DNA of 64,000 nt from Streptosporangium carneum (lineage in GTDB: Bacteria; Actinomycetota; Actinomycetes; Streptosporangiales; Streptosporangiaceae), in assembly GCF_027922005.1 (NCBI RefSeq), contig NZ_BSEV01000002.1, positions 558,001 through 622,000 of the forward strand. The letters run 5' to 3'. Under the pieces are notes generated by a model, which did not search any database, was not told the DNA's origin, and was given only the letters and a program-made list of their open reading frames with translations. The position numbers and the translations under genes are program-made. Numbering within the stretch: the stretch's first letter is position 1; each line of letters opens with the position of its first letter. Positions 44,485 through 55,127 of this stretch are shown piece after piece.

Positions 44485-44506
44485 TGGTCTAGTCCGGACT
44501 AGACCA
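44485..44506. promoter_or_regulatory. Perfect 22-bp palindrome, probable DasR-type operator
   Basis: The left half is TGGTCTAGTCC and the right half its exact complement, so two dre-like half-sites TGGTCTAG and CTAGACCA face each other. It lies in the divergent gap between the SIS gene and the GntR gene. On the plus strand TTGACA (44464-44469) is followed 18 bp later by TCTAGT inside the palindrome, so the operator would cover a -10 region. Confidence 0.75.
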
Positions 44507-44556
44507 GTACGAACCATAACTCATCAGTACATCTCAGATCGAGAGGGGAGGATCCC

Positions 44557-45297
44557 GTGGCCCAGATCGATCCGGACAGTCCCGTACCCAAGTACTTCCA
44601 GCTTCGGGAGATCCTGCTCGACCTCATCGAGAGCAACGAACTGGCGATCGGCGCGGCGATCCCGTCCGAGCGCGAGCTCTGCCAGCGCTTCGAACTGTCC
44701 CGCATGACGGTGCGGCAGGCCGTCGACCACCTGGTCTCCGAGGGCAGGTTGCAGCGCGTCGCGGGCAAGGGCACCTTCGTGGCCCGCCCCAAGATAGAGA
44801 TGGCCCTGCGCCTGACCTCCTTCAGCGACGAGATGCGCGCCCGCGGCATGGAGCCGGGCTCACGCGACCTGGACCGCAGGATCGTCAGGGCCAGCGCGCA
44901 CCTCGCCAGGGAGCTGGGCATCCAGCCGGGAGACGAGGTCCACTTCATCGAACGGCTGCGCACCGCCGCCGACGAGCCCATGTGCATCGAGCGGGCCCAC
45001 ATCCCGGTGTCCCTCGCGCCCGACCTCGCCACCCACGACCTGACGGGCCGATCCCTGTACGCCCTGCTCGAAAGCCGGTACGGTCTCATCCTCGACGCCG
45101 GTGAGCTCACCATCGACGGCGGGATCGCCGACCCCGGCGACGCCGACCTGTTGAAGCTGCCGCGCGGCGGCGCCGTCCTGCTGCTCCAGCGGCGTTCGTT
45201 CGCCGGAGGCGTCTGCGCCGAACTTGGAGTCTCCACCTACCGGGCCGACCGCTACCAGCTCCGCACCATCCTGGAGATACCGGCCCGCCGCACCTGA
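44557..45297 (+). CDS. GntR/HutC-family regulator, DasR-like
   Basis: A 246-residue regulator. The winged helix contains PVPKYFQLREILLDLIESNELAIGAAIPSERELCQRFELSRMTVRQAVDHL, and the C-terminal part is a UTRA effector domain as in DasR and NagR, which bind glucosamine-6-phosphate or GlcNAc-6-phosphate. GTG 44557 follows GGGGAGG. It is the first gene of a plus-strand unit with two PTS permeases and lies next to a DasR-type palindrome, so autoregulation and control of both PTS units are likely. The symbol dasR is not given because orthology was not tested. Confidence 0.9.
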   Translation: MAQIDPDSPVPKYFQLREILLDLIESNELAIGAAIPSERELCQRFELSRMTVRQAVDHLVSEGRLQRVAGKGTFVARPKIEMALRLTSFSDEMRARGMEPGSRDLDRRIVRASAHLARELGIQPGDEVHFIERLRTAADEPMCIERAHIPVSLAPDLATHDLTGRSLYALLESRYGLILDAGELTIDGGIADPGDADLLKLPRGGAVLLLQRRSFAGGVCAELGVSTYRADRYQLRTILEIPARRT

Positions 45298-45333
45298 CCT
45301 CCTCCCGTCCCCCACCCCCAGGAGGAAAGTCCG

Positions 45334-46839
45334 ATGAGCTCCCCCTCAGCGGACGCGGGACTTCCCGCCGCGTCCCGGGCCGGATCCGCCGTGATGGGCG
45401 TGCTCCAGCGCCTGGGCCGTTCCCTCATGTTGCCGATCGCCATCCTGCCGGCCGCGGGTCTGCTGCAGCGGCTCGGACACGACGACCTCATCGGCCGCAC
45501 GGACAACGCCCTGCTCGACGACATCGCCCATGTCGTGGGCATCGCGGGCGGAACCCTCTTCGACAACCTGCCGCTGCTGTTCGCGGTCGGCGTCGCGATC
45601 GGGTTCGCCCGCAAGGCCGACGGCTCGACCGCGCTCGCCGCGCTCGTCGGCTACCTCGTCTTCCACGCGGTCAGCATGACGATGTTCTTCACCCTGTTCG
45701 GCCCCGAGCTGAAGAAGACGATCTCCAAGGAGCTCTTCAACGGGGCCCACCCCACCGTCCCCGACGTGGTGCTCGACCTGGGGTCGCAGAACCCCACCCG
45801 GGTGCTCGGCGGCATCGTCATGGGTCTGGCCTCCGCGTTGCTCTGGCAGCGCTTCTACCGGACCAAGCTGCCGACCTGGCTGGCCTTCTTCAGCGGCCGC
45901 CGCCTGGTGCCCATCATCACCGCCTTCGCGGGTCTGGTCATCGGTGTGTTCTTCGGCTTCGTCTGGCCGGTCCTCGGCGACCTGATAGGCGCGTTCGGCA
46001 GCTGGCTCGGCGCCCACAGCGTGGTGGGCGCCGGGGTCTACGGCATGCTCAACCGCGCGCTGCTGCCGCTGGGGCTTCACCACATCGTCAACAACGTGGT
46101 CTGGACGCAGGTCCCGACCTGTGTGGTGGACGGCAAGCAGCTCGCCGGGGACCTGGTCTGCTTCAGCAACGGCGCGCAGGGCTACGGCGGCTTCGAGGCC
46201 GGGCTCTACCCCATCCTCATGTTCGGCCTGCCCGCCGCGGCGATCGCCATCTGGCGGGCCGCGCCGCCGCACCGCCGCACCGCGGTCGGCTCGATCATGA
46301 TCTCCGCGGCGCTCACCGCCTTCCTGACCGGGATCACCGAGCCGATCGAGTTCGCCTTCGTCTTCGTGGCCCCGATCCTGTTCGTGGTGCACATCGTCCT
46401 GACCGGCGTCTCCCTCGCGGTCGCCTCCGCCCTGGGCGCCAAGGTCGGCTTCAGCTTCTCCTCCGGGCTGATCGACCTCGGTCTGTACGGCACCGCCCCG
46501 AACGCCAGGGGGCTCCCGATCGTCATCGTGATGGGCCTGATCTACGCGGTGGTCTACTACACCGTCTTCAGCTTCCTGATCAGGAAGCTGAACATCATGA
46601 CGCCCGGCCGCGAGCCCGAACCCGACGTCGAGTCAGGCGGCTCCGGCGAGCCCGCGGGGGCCACGGGGACAGCCGGGGACGCGGAACCCGCGGCCCGCGC
46701 CGTACCGGTGGAGTCCACGGAGGCCGCGGAAGCCGCGGAGGCCGCAGAGCCCGTGAAACCCGCAGAGGCCGTGGAGCCCGCAGAGCCCGTGAAACCCGCA
46801 GAGGCCGTGGAGCCCGCCAGGCCGGACAAGCCCGCCTGA
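45334..46839 (+). CDS. PTS EIIC permease, glucose/N-acetylglucosamine family, with repeat-rich tail
   Basis: A 501-residue permease with about ten membrane segments. It starts with an EIIC-typical LQRLGRSLMLPIAILPAAGLL and carries FDNLPLLFAVGVAIGFARKADGSTALAALVGYL, GLHHIVNNVVW and FLTGITEPIEFAFVFVAP, which hold the sugar-site residues His and Glu of this family. The tail beyond about residue 430 is a Glu/Pro/Ala/Val-rich repeat not found in the second permease. It follows the regulator gene by 36 nt with a strong AGGAGG site. It imports and phosphorylates a sugar using phosphate from the separate EIIB. Confidence 0.94.
   Translation: MSSPSADAGLPAASRAGSAVMGVLQRLGRSLMLPIAILPAAGLLQRLGHDDLIGRTDNALLDDIAHVVGIAGGTLFDNLPLLFAVGVAIGFARKADGSTALAALVGYLVFHAVSMTMFFTLFGPELKKTISKELFNGAHPTVPDVVLDLGSQNPTRVLGGIVMGLASALLWQRFYRTKLPTWLAFFSGRRLVPIITAFAGLVIGVFFGFVWPVLGDLIGAFGSWLGAHSVVGAGVYGMLNRALLPLGLHHIVNNVVWTQVPTCVVDGKQLAGDLVCFSNGAQGYGGFEAGLYPILMFGLPAAAIAIWRAAPPHRRTAVGSIMISAALTAFLTGITEPIEFAFVFVAPILFVVHIVLTGVSLAVASALGAKVGFSFSSGLIDLGLYGTAPNARGLPIVIVMGLIYAVVYYTVFSFLIRKLNIMTPGREPEPDVESGGSGEPAGATGTAGDAEPAARAVPVESTEAAEAAEAAEPVKPAEAVEPAEPVKPAEAVEPARPDKPA
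46750..46821 (+). repeat. Two 36-bp in-frame repeats in the permease tail
   Basis: CCCGTGAAACCCGCAGAGG starts at 46750 and again at 46786 with identical following bases, encoding PVKPAEAVEPAE twice. Shorter GCGGAAGCCGCGGAGGCC units precede it. Confidence 0.85.
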
Positions 46840-46949
46840 TCGTCCACCCGGCCGCCGGACAGACGCCGAGCGGCCGCTCGTTGTGTATCCGCGACGTCCG
46901 GTGGTAGATACCAAGCATCCCCCTGCAGCGACACGCGGGGGGTTCGACG

Positions 46950-48266
46950 ATGAGCACGGCAGCCGTGGAGCACGGCCCTTCGAAGTGGTCGGCGGGCCTG
47001 GGGATCCTCCAGCGCGTCGGGCGCTCGCTCATGATGCCCATCGCGGTGCTGCCCGCCGCCGGACTGCTGTTCAGGTTCGGCCAGGAGGACCTGCTCGGCC
47101 GGACCGACAACCGCTTCCTCGACCAGGTGGCCGGCGTCTTCGCCGCCGCGGGCGGAGCGCTGTTCGACAACCTGCCGCTGCTGTTCGCGATCGGCGTCGC
47201 GATCGGGTTCGCCCGCAAGGCCGACGGCTCGACCGCGCTCGCCGCGCTCGTCGGCTACCTCGTCTTCGACCGGGTCAGCAAGACGCTGTTCTTCAGCGCC
47301 GCACCGGAGTCCCAGGTCTACAAGAAGATCGCGCTGAGCGTCGTCGGCCCCGACGGGCGACCGGCGCCCGCGCTCAACCTCGGCGTCCAGAACCCCACCG
47401 GAGTGCTGGGGGGCATCGTGATCGGCATCACCGCCGCCCTGCTCTGGGAACGGTACTACCGGATCAAGCTGCCCGCCTGGCTGGCCTTCTTCGGCGGCCG
47501 CAGGTTCGTCCCGATCGTCACCGCCGTCGCCGCGATGCTGCTCGGCGTGGTCTTCGGCCTGCTCTGGCGTCCGGTCGGAGACTGGCTCGCGAGCGTCGGC
47601 GACTGGCTGGCCGCCCACGGCACCGCGGGCGCGGGCGTGTACGGCGTGGCCAACCGGCTGCTCATCCCGATCGGCCTGCACCACTTCCTGAACACGATCG
47701 TCTGGTTCACCCTCCCTGAATGCCGCGCCGGGGTCGACGGCGCGACCAAGAACGCCTCGGGCGACCTGAACTGCTACTTCGCCGGCGAACAGGGGGCCGG
47801 GATCTTCATGACCGGCTTCTTCCCCGTCATGATGTTCGGCCTGCTCGGCGCGGCCATCGCGATGTGGCTCGCGGCGCCGAAGGAGAAGCGGGCCACCGTC
47901 GGCGGCATCATGCTCTCGGCGGGCCTCACGTCGTTCGTGACCGGCATCACCGAACCGCTGGAGTTCGCCTTCATCTTCGTGGCCCCGATCCTGTTCGGGG
48001 TGCACGCGCTGCTCACCGGCCTGTCGATGGCGCTGATGGCCGAGTTCGGAGCCAGGCTCGGGTTCACCTTCTCCGGGGGCGCCATCGACATGCTCCTCAA
48101 CGCGGGCAAGTCCAACACCCACAGACTCGGCCTGATCATCGTCTTCGGCCTGGTCTACTTCGTCGTCTACTACCTGCTGTTCACCGTCCTGATCAGGAAA
48201 CTGAACCTGGCGACCCCGGGACGCGAACCCGAGGACGCCGACGCCCCCGGCCCGGCCGCCCCCTGA
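46950..48266 (+). CDS. PTS EIIC permease, glucose/N-acetylglucosamine family (second copy)
   Basis: A 438-residue permease closely related to the preceding one: LQRVGRSLMMPIAVLPAAGLL, a nearly identical FDNLPLLFAIGVAIGFARKADGSTALAALVGYL, GLHHFLNTIVWF, and FVTGITEPLEFAFIFVAP. It lacks the repeat tail and ends shortly after the last span (RKLNLATPGREPED). It is a tandem duplicate 110 bp downstream, like the NagE1/NagE2 pair of streptomycetes, so the copies may differ in sugar or be expressed differently. A weak palindrome TGGTAGATACCA (46902-46913) precedes it. Confidence 0.94.
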   Translation: MSTAAVEHGPSKWSAGLGILQRVGRSLMMPIAVLPAAGLLFRFGQEDLLGRTDNRFLDQVAGVFAAAGGALFDNLPLLFAIGVAIGFARKADGSTALAALVGYLVFDRVSKTLFFSAAPESQVYKKIALSVVGPDGRPAPALNLGVQNPTGVLGGIVIGITAALLWERYYRIKLPAWLAFFGGRRFVPIVTAVAAMLLGVVFGLLWRPVGDWLASVGDWLAAHGTAGAGVYGVANRLLIPIGLHHFLNTIVWFTLPECRAGVDGATKNASGDLNCYFAGEQGAGIFMTGFFPVMMFGLLGAAIAMWLAAPKEKRATVGGIMLSAGLTSFVTGITEPLEFAFIFVAPILFGVHALLTGLSMALMAEFGARLGFTFSGGAIDMLLNAGKSNTHRLGLIIVFGLVYFVVYYLLFTVLIRKLNLATPGREPEDADAPGPAAP

Positions 48267-48473
48267 GAGACCGTACGGCGCGGCGGGGGCGTGCTGCCGG
48301 GAGCCCGGGTTTCGGTCTGACCGCCGGTGAGTGAGGACGACGCCGGAACCCTCCCCGTCCGGTCGGGGACCACTCCAACTTTGAGTGATCTTCTCCGCCC
48401 ACCCGGGCGAAACGCCGTGGATCACGGAAGAAGTTGGCGGCTCGCGTATCCCCTTGGACGACCGGAAACTCCT

Positions 48474-48511
48474 AGTGCTGTCATCCCCGACCAGTGCTGT
48501 CGTCCCCGACG
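48474..48511. repeat. Two 19-bp direct repeats upstream of the Rv3235-family gene
   Basis: AGTGCTGTCATCCCCGAC at 48474 and AGTGCTGTCGTCCCCGAC at 48493, period 19 bp, 49-86 bp before the GTG start. The rest of the 293-bp gap from 48267 shows no gene. Confidence 0.7.
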
Positions 48512-48559
48512 CCCCCCGTCGGTCCCCGAGTCAGTCCCCCGAGGAGAACCGGAGTCATC

Positions 48560-49063
48560 GTGTCGCGCCCCTCACGCCCTGTGCCGCTCCCCCGCATCGC
48601 CCCCTCCCCCACCGCCGAGCCTCCCTACGACGACGAGCGCGGCCCCTCGGACGTGCCCGCCGCGCCGCCGTACGTCCAGGGGACCCTCGCCCTCGCCCTC
48701 GACCCCGGCGAGCCCGAGGCGCGGCGGCCGCTGGTCTGGGGGCCGCCGGGCGCGGCTCCCGACGAGCGGCGGCTGCGGGCCCTCTGCCAGGCCGTCGCCG
48801 AGATCCTCGCGGGCAGGAGGCCGCCCTCGAGCGTCTTCCCCCACATGACCCGTCGTGCCCACGCCGAGCTGATCAGGAGCGGGAAGGTCATGAACTGCGC
48901 GCGTCCCCCGCTGGTCGGCACGCCCCACGTGTCCCAGCCGGACGACGGGGTGGTGGAGATGTGCGTCCTGGTGCACTGCGGCGACCGGTCGCGGGTGCTG
49001 GCGCTGAGGCTGGAGCGCAGGGGCGTGCAGTGGCTGTGCACGGACTTCGAGACGACCCCCTGA
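48560..49063 (+). CDS. Rv3235-family protein beside secA
   Basis: A 167-residue protein. GTG 48560 has GGAG five bases upstream. The first 60 residues are Pro-rich and variable; the conserved part starts at about DERRLRALCQAVAEILAGRRPPSSVFPHMTRRAHAELI and ends VQWLCTDFETT. This pattern is that of the actinobacterial Rv3235/DUF6459 family, recalled from memory, found next to secA. There is no signal sequence or membrane span, and its biochemical role is unknown. It converges with secA, separated by a strong hairpin. Confidence 0.82.
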   Translation: MSRPSRPVPLPRIAPSPTAEPPYDDERGPSDVPAAPPYVQGTLALALDPGEPEARRPLVWGPPGAAPDERRLRALCQAVAEILAGRRPPSSVFPHMTRRAHAELIRSGKVMNCARPPLVGTPHVSQPDDGVVEMCVLVHCGDRSRVLALRLERRGVQWLCTDFETTP

Positions 49064-49128
49064 TCCGCACACGCCGTCCCCGGGGAGGGGGCGCCCTGGG
49101 GCGTGCGGCGGAAGGGCCCCGGAACACG

Positions 49129-49162
49129 CCTGAGGGCCCGCACGGCTGTGCGGGCCCTCAGG
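49129..49162. terminator. Strong bidirectional terminator between Rv3235-family gene and secA
   Basis: A perfect 15-bp stem (CCTGAGGGCCCGCAC at 49129-49143 with 49148-49162) and a 4-nt GGCT loop, between convergent genes. Confidence 0.88.
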
Positions 49163-49231
49163 TGAGGCGCTTGCCTGCCGGGAGGTCCCTTCGGCCGCTC
49201 CGGCCTCCGGTGGGGCTCCTCGGCCCGGCTG

Positions 49232-52030
<2,799 letters not shown>

Positions 52031-52282
52031 TTTAGGTAAGGCTCCTCGCAGGTCTTCCGGTGCCGGGCGGCTCCGGATGAGGACGAGACATGGTTCTCCG
52101 CTGCCATCGTAGGCGGTTCTACCACCCGACACAGCCACCCTGAAAGACGCTCTTCGTGTCTGCGGAGTTCCCAGCGCCCTTTTCATAGAGACTAATGCTC
52201 ACCTTAAAGGGTATGTCGCTTTGCAGGCGCGTATGACGACGAGTAAGCCTCCGGCGCGTCGCGACCTGGGAGGAGAGCCGCC

Positions 52283-52738
52283 GTGGCGGATGACGGGTCT
52301 CGGACGGACAGCGACGTCCTGGCGGCCTCCGGCTCGCCGGCGGACCGTGGTCTCGCCTCTTCCGACGACGACGGACACGACTTCGGGGACCGGCGAATTC
52401 GCGGGGACCGGCGGGTCCACGAGGAGCACAGGGGTCGCGAGGGACGCGAAGACCTCGGAGACCTCGAAGACCTCGAAGGCCCCGGGAACCACCAGGACCA
52501 CGAGAACCACGGCGGCCACGGCAGCGCCTCGTCGTGGCTGGCCGTGACCGTGGTCGTGCTGGGGTTCGCCATCGGGGGCGTGGGCCTGTGCGCCGGTCCC
52601 GACTGGTTCCTGTTCTGCATGGGGGCGGCCGTCTGCGTCATGGGCGGGATCCTCCTGCTCGTCTTCCGGGTCTTCCGGGACGTCGTCCTCGACCATCCGC
52701 GTTCGCCGTTCGACCCCGACGACCCCGACGGGACCTGA
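52283..52738 (+). CDS. Small membrane protein with acidic/His-rich N-terminus (HGxxPAAW-like)
   Basis: A 151-residue protein. GTG 52283 follows GGAGGAG. The first 80 residues are very polar, full of Asp, Glu, Arg and His (EDLGDLEDLEGPGNHQDHEN, HGGHG), and two membrane spans follow (about 84-103 and 108-128). The motif HG..SSW before the first span resembles the small HGxxPAAW family found beside secA or other core genes in actinomycetes, with a long N-terminal extension here; this is from memory. The polar part could bind divalent metal. Confidence 0.68.
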   Translation: MADDGSRTDSDVLAASGSPADRGLASSDDDGHDFGDRRIRGDRRVHEEHRGREGREDLGDLEDLEGPGNHQDHENHGGHGSASSWLAVTVVVLGFAIGGVGLCAGPDWFLFCMGAAVCVMGGILLLVFRVFRDVVLDHPRSPFDPDDPDGT

Positions 52739-52924
52739 CAGGACCGGGAGCGGACAGGCAGGTCCGGGGCCCGGGGACCTGGCGGGACGCACGGGGCGTC
52801 GGGCGGCCCCATGGCGCCCTGACACCGGCATAGTGTTTTTGTCGGTGTGGAGCGCTAGCCTCTGCGGCATGCTGACGTGTTCCCTGTCCCCGACTTTCCC
52901 GGCCGCCCTTCCCCTGGTCCGGTC

Positions 52925-54106
52925 ATGACGCTCACGCTCTCCCCCGACGAGGCCCGCCGGATCATCCTGCGCGCCCAGGGCTTCCTCGGCTCCGACGGCC
53001 GCAGGGGCGGCGCCGCGGCCGCCCTGCGTCGCCTCGGGGCGGTCCAGCTCGACACGATCTCCGTCCTGGCCCGCTCCCACGAGCTCGTCGCCTACGCCCG
53101 CCTCGGCGCCGTCGACAGGCGTGAGGTGGAGCGTGCCTACTGGGACGATCCGGCCCGCGCCTTCGAATACTGGTGTCACGCCGCCTGCATCCTGCCGATC
53201 GACGACTGGCCCCTCTACGCCTTCCGCAGGAGGCGTCTGCGCGCCTGGAAGCACCGCGGCGCCGACATCCCCGCCACCATGGACAAGGTGCTCGCGCAGG
53301 TCCGCGAGACGGGGCCCGTGACCAGCGCGGACATCGGGGGCAGCAAGAAGGGCGGCGCCTGGTGGGACCGGTCCGACGCGAAGGTCGCCATCGAGTGGCT
53401 GCTGAACGTCGGCGACGTCGTGTGCACCCGCCGTACCGGCTGGCGCCGCGTCTACGAGCTGACGGAGCGGGCGGTCCCGGCCCACCTGCTGGCCGAGGAC
53501 CTCTCGGACGCCGAGTGCGTCACCCGGCTGGCCGGGATCGCGGGCCGCGCCCTCGGCGTCGCCACGCGCGCCGACCTGATCGACTTCCTGCGCCTGAGGG
53601 CGCCGGAGGCCGCTCTCATGGACAGGTCGCTGCTCGACGGCTCCTGCGGTCTCGTGCCCGTCCACGTCTCCGGCTGGCCCGAGCGCGCGGCGAACGCCTG
53701 GGCCGACCCCGCCGCCCTCGAGTCCGAGCCCAGGGGACGGCACCGCACGACGCCGCTGTCGCCCTTCGACTCCCTCGTCTGGGACCGCGCCCGCACCGCC
53801 CGCGTGTTCGGCTTCAACCACCGCCTGGAGGCCTACGTGCCCAAGGCCCAGCGTGTCCACGGCTACTTCACCATGCCGGTTCTCGCGGGAGGGCACCTGG
53901 TGGGGCGGATCGACCCCGCACGCGAGGGATCCACCCTGGTCGCCCGCCAGGTCGGCGTGGAGGCGGGCGTCAGCCTGCACAAGGCGGCGCAGGGGGTGGC
54001 CGACGCGCTCTGGGAGGCCGCGAGCTGGGTGGGCTGCGACGACGTCCGCGTCGAGCGCCTGGAGCCTCACCTGGCCGGGCCCCTGCGCGACGCGCTGGCC
54101 CGCTGA
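52925..54106 (+). CDS. YcaQ/AlkX-type winged-helix DNA glycosylase
   Basis: A 393-residue protein of the HTH_42 family (E. coli YcaQ, Streptomyces AlkX/AZL), which removes interstrand crosslinks and bulky alkylated bases. The tandem winged-helix N-terminus includes the catalytic motif QLD in LGAVQLDTISVLARSHELVAYARLG; the middle part has the R/K-rich hinge and the C-terminal beta part has SPFDSLVWDRARTARVFGFNHRLEAYVPKAQRVHGYFTMPVL, the best-conserved segment. ATG 52925 is chosen as MTLTLSPDEARRIIL is the family start; no strong ribosome site is seen. Confidence 0.9.
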   Translation: MTLTLSPDEARRIILRAQGFLGSDGRRGGAAAALRRLGAVQLDTISVLARSHELVAYARLGAVDRREVERAYWDDPARAFEYWCHAACILPIDDWPLYAFRRRRLRAWKHRGADIPATMDKVLAQVRETGPVTSADIGGSKKGGAWWDRSDAKVAIEWLLNVGDVVCTRRTGWRRVYELTERAVPAHLLAEDLSDAECVTRLAGIAGRALGVATRADLIDFLRLRAPEAALMDRSLLDGSCGLVPVHVSGWPERAANAWADPAALESEPRGRHRTTPLSPFDSLVWDRARTARVFGFNHRLEAYVPKAQRVHGYFTMPVLAGGHLVGRIDPAREGSTLVARQVGVEAGVSLHKAAQGVADALWEAASWVGCDDVRVERLEPHLAGPLRDALAR

Positions 54107-54247
54107 GGCCCCTGAGCCCGGCGGTGCGAACCTGCCCGGGTGTACGAGCGCGTTGGACGCCGCTCCCGGCGCGCGAAGCTCGTCGTGGACGCGTGAAGCT
54201 CGTCGGACACGCGGGACTCGCGCCTGAGCTGACAGGCGGGACTCATG

Positions 54248-54278
54248 CCTCAGGACACGCGAGACACGTGTCCTGAGG
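54248..54278. terminator. Hairpin terminator, first of two in tandem
   Basis: CCTCAGGACAC (54248-54258) pairs perfectly with 54268-54278, an 11-bp stem with a 9-nt loop. It is downstream of the YcaQ-type gene. Confidence 0.7.
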
Positions 54279-54288
54279 TGAGAGGTCC

Positions 54289-54321
54289 GGGTGGGTGAGC
54301 CGGGGTGCCGGTCACCCACCC
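54289..54321. terminator. Hairpin terminator, second of two in tandem
   Basis: GGGTGGGTGA (54289-54298) pairs with TCACCCACCC (54312-54321), a 10-bp stem with a 13-nt loop, immediately downstream of the minus-strand response regulator. Confidence 0.65.
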
Positions 54322-54328
54322 TGGCCTG

Positions 54329-55033
54329 TCAGGTGATCTCGAGCATCCGCTCGCGGACCGCGTAGACCACCGCTTCCATCCTGGAGTGGAGCTGCAGCTT
54401 GTCCAGGATGTTGCGGACGTGGTTCTTCACGGTGTTCTCCGAGATGAACAACTGTTTGGCGATCTCACGGTTGTTCATGCCCTTCGCGACCAGGCGGAGC
54501 ACCTCCATCTCTCTGTCCGTCAAGCGGGGGACGGGGAGCTGGGGAGGTCGCTCGGCCTCCTTGCGGCTCATGTTGGCGAACTCGGTGATCAACTTGGCGG
54601 CCATCGCCGGGTTGATCAGCGACTGCCCTTCGTGGACACCGCGCACTGCCTCGGGAACCTCGTCCAGCTGCACGTTCTTCAGCAGATAGCCGGTGGCGCC
54701 CGCCTTGATCGCCTCGAAGAGGTCCTCCTCCTCGTCGCTCACCGTGAGCATGATGATCCGTGTGCTCGGCACCGAGGCCTTGATCTCACGAGCGGCCTCG
54801 ATGCCACTCCTGCGTGGCATCCGGACGTCCATGAGCATGACGTCCGGCGTGAGGCGGTCGGCGAGCTCGACCGCCTCCTGGCCGTCGCTCGCCTCACCGA
54901 CCACCTCGATGTCCGCCTCCGCGGCCAACGCCATCTCCAGGCTTCGACGGATCAGCGCGTGGTCGTCGACGATCAGCACGCGGATCGGGTCGCCTCGCCT
55001 GGCAGGGCGGGTCGCCTCGTCGGATTCAGTCAC
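54329..55033 (-). CDS. Orphan NarL/LuxR-family response regulator
   Basis: A 234-residue response regulator: receiver IRVLIVDDHALIRRSLEMAL, phospho-Asp in DVMLMDVRMPRRSG, Lys in YLLKN; LuxR helix-turn-helix LTDREMEVLRLVAKGMNNREIAKQLFISENTVKNHVRNILDKL. No kinase gene is adjacent, so its partner is elsewhere or it acts unphosphorylated. It lies downstream of hpf on the same strand, an arrangement kept in other actinomycetes between secA and mtrAB. Control of ribosome hibernation or stationary phase genes is plausible but not shown. Confidence 0.94.
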   Translation of the reverse strand: MTESDEATRPARRGDPIRVLIVDDHALIRRSLEMALAAEADIEVVGEASDGQEAVELADRLTPDVMLMDVRMPRRSGIEAAREIKASVPSTRIIMLTVSDEEEDLFEAIKAGATGYLLKNVQLDEVPEAVRGVHEGQSLINPAMAAKLITEFANMSRKEAERPPQLPVPRLTDREMEVLRLVAKGMNNREIAKQLFISENTVKNHVRNILDKLQLHSRMEAVVYAVRERMLEIT

Positions 55034-55127
55034 GCCTCCTCCTCGGGGGGCCAGAGCCGTTGGACCGCCATGATTTCATGGGTTTCGGGTCCGAGGGTTG
55101 GTCGGAGAGGATCTTCGAGCGGGCTCG

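Noticed and set aside
46902-46913. TGGTAGATACCA as a third DasR-type operator before the second EIIC gene
   Set aside because: It keeps the outer TGGT/ACCA but lacks the CTAG centre of the two strong palindromes and is a common short dyad; left as a weak possibility only.
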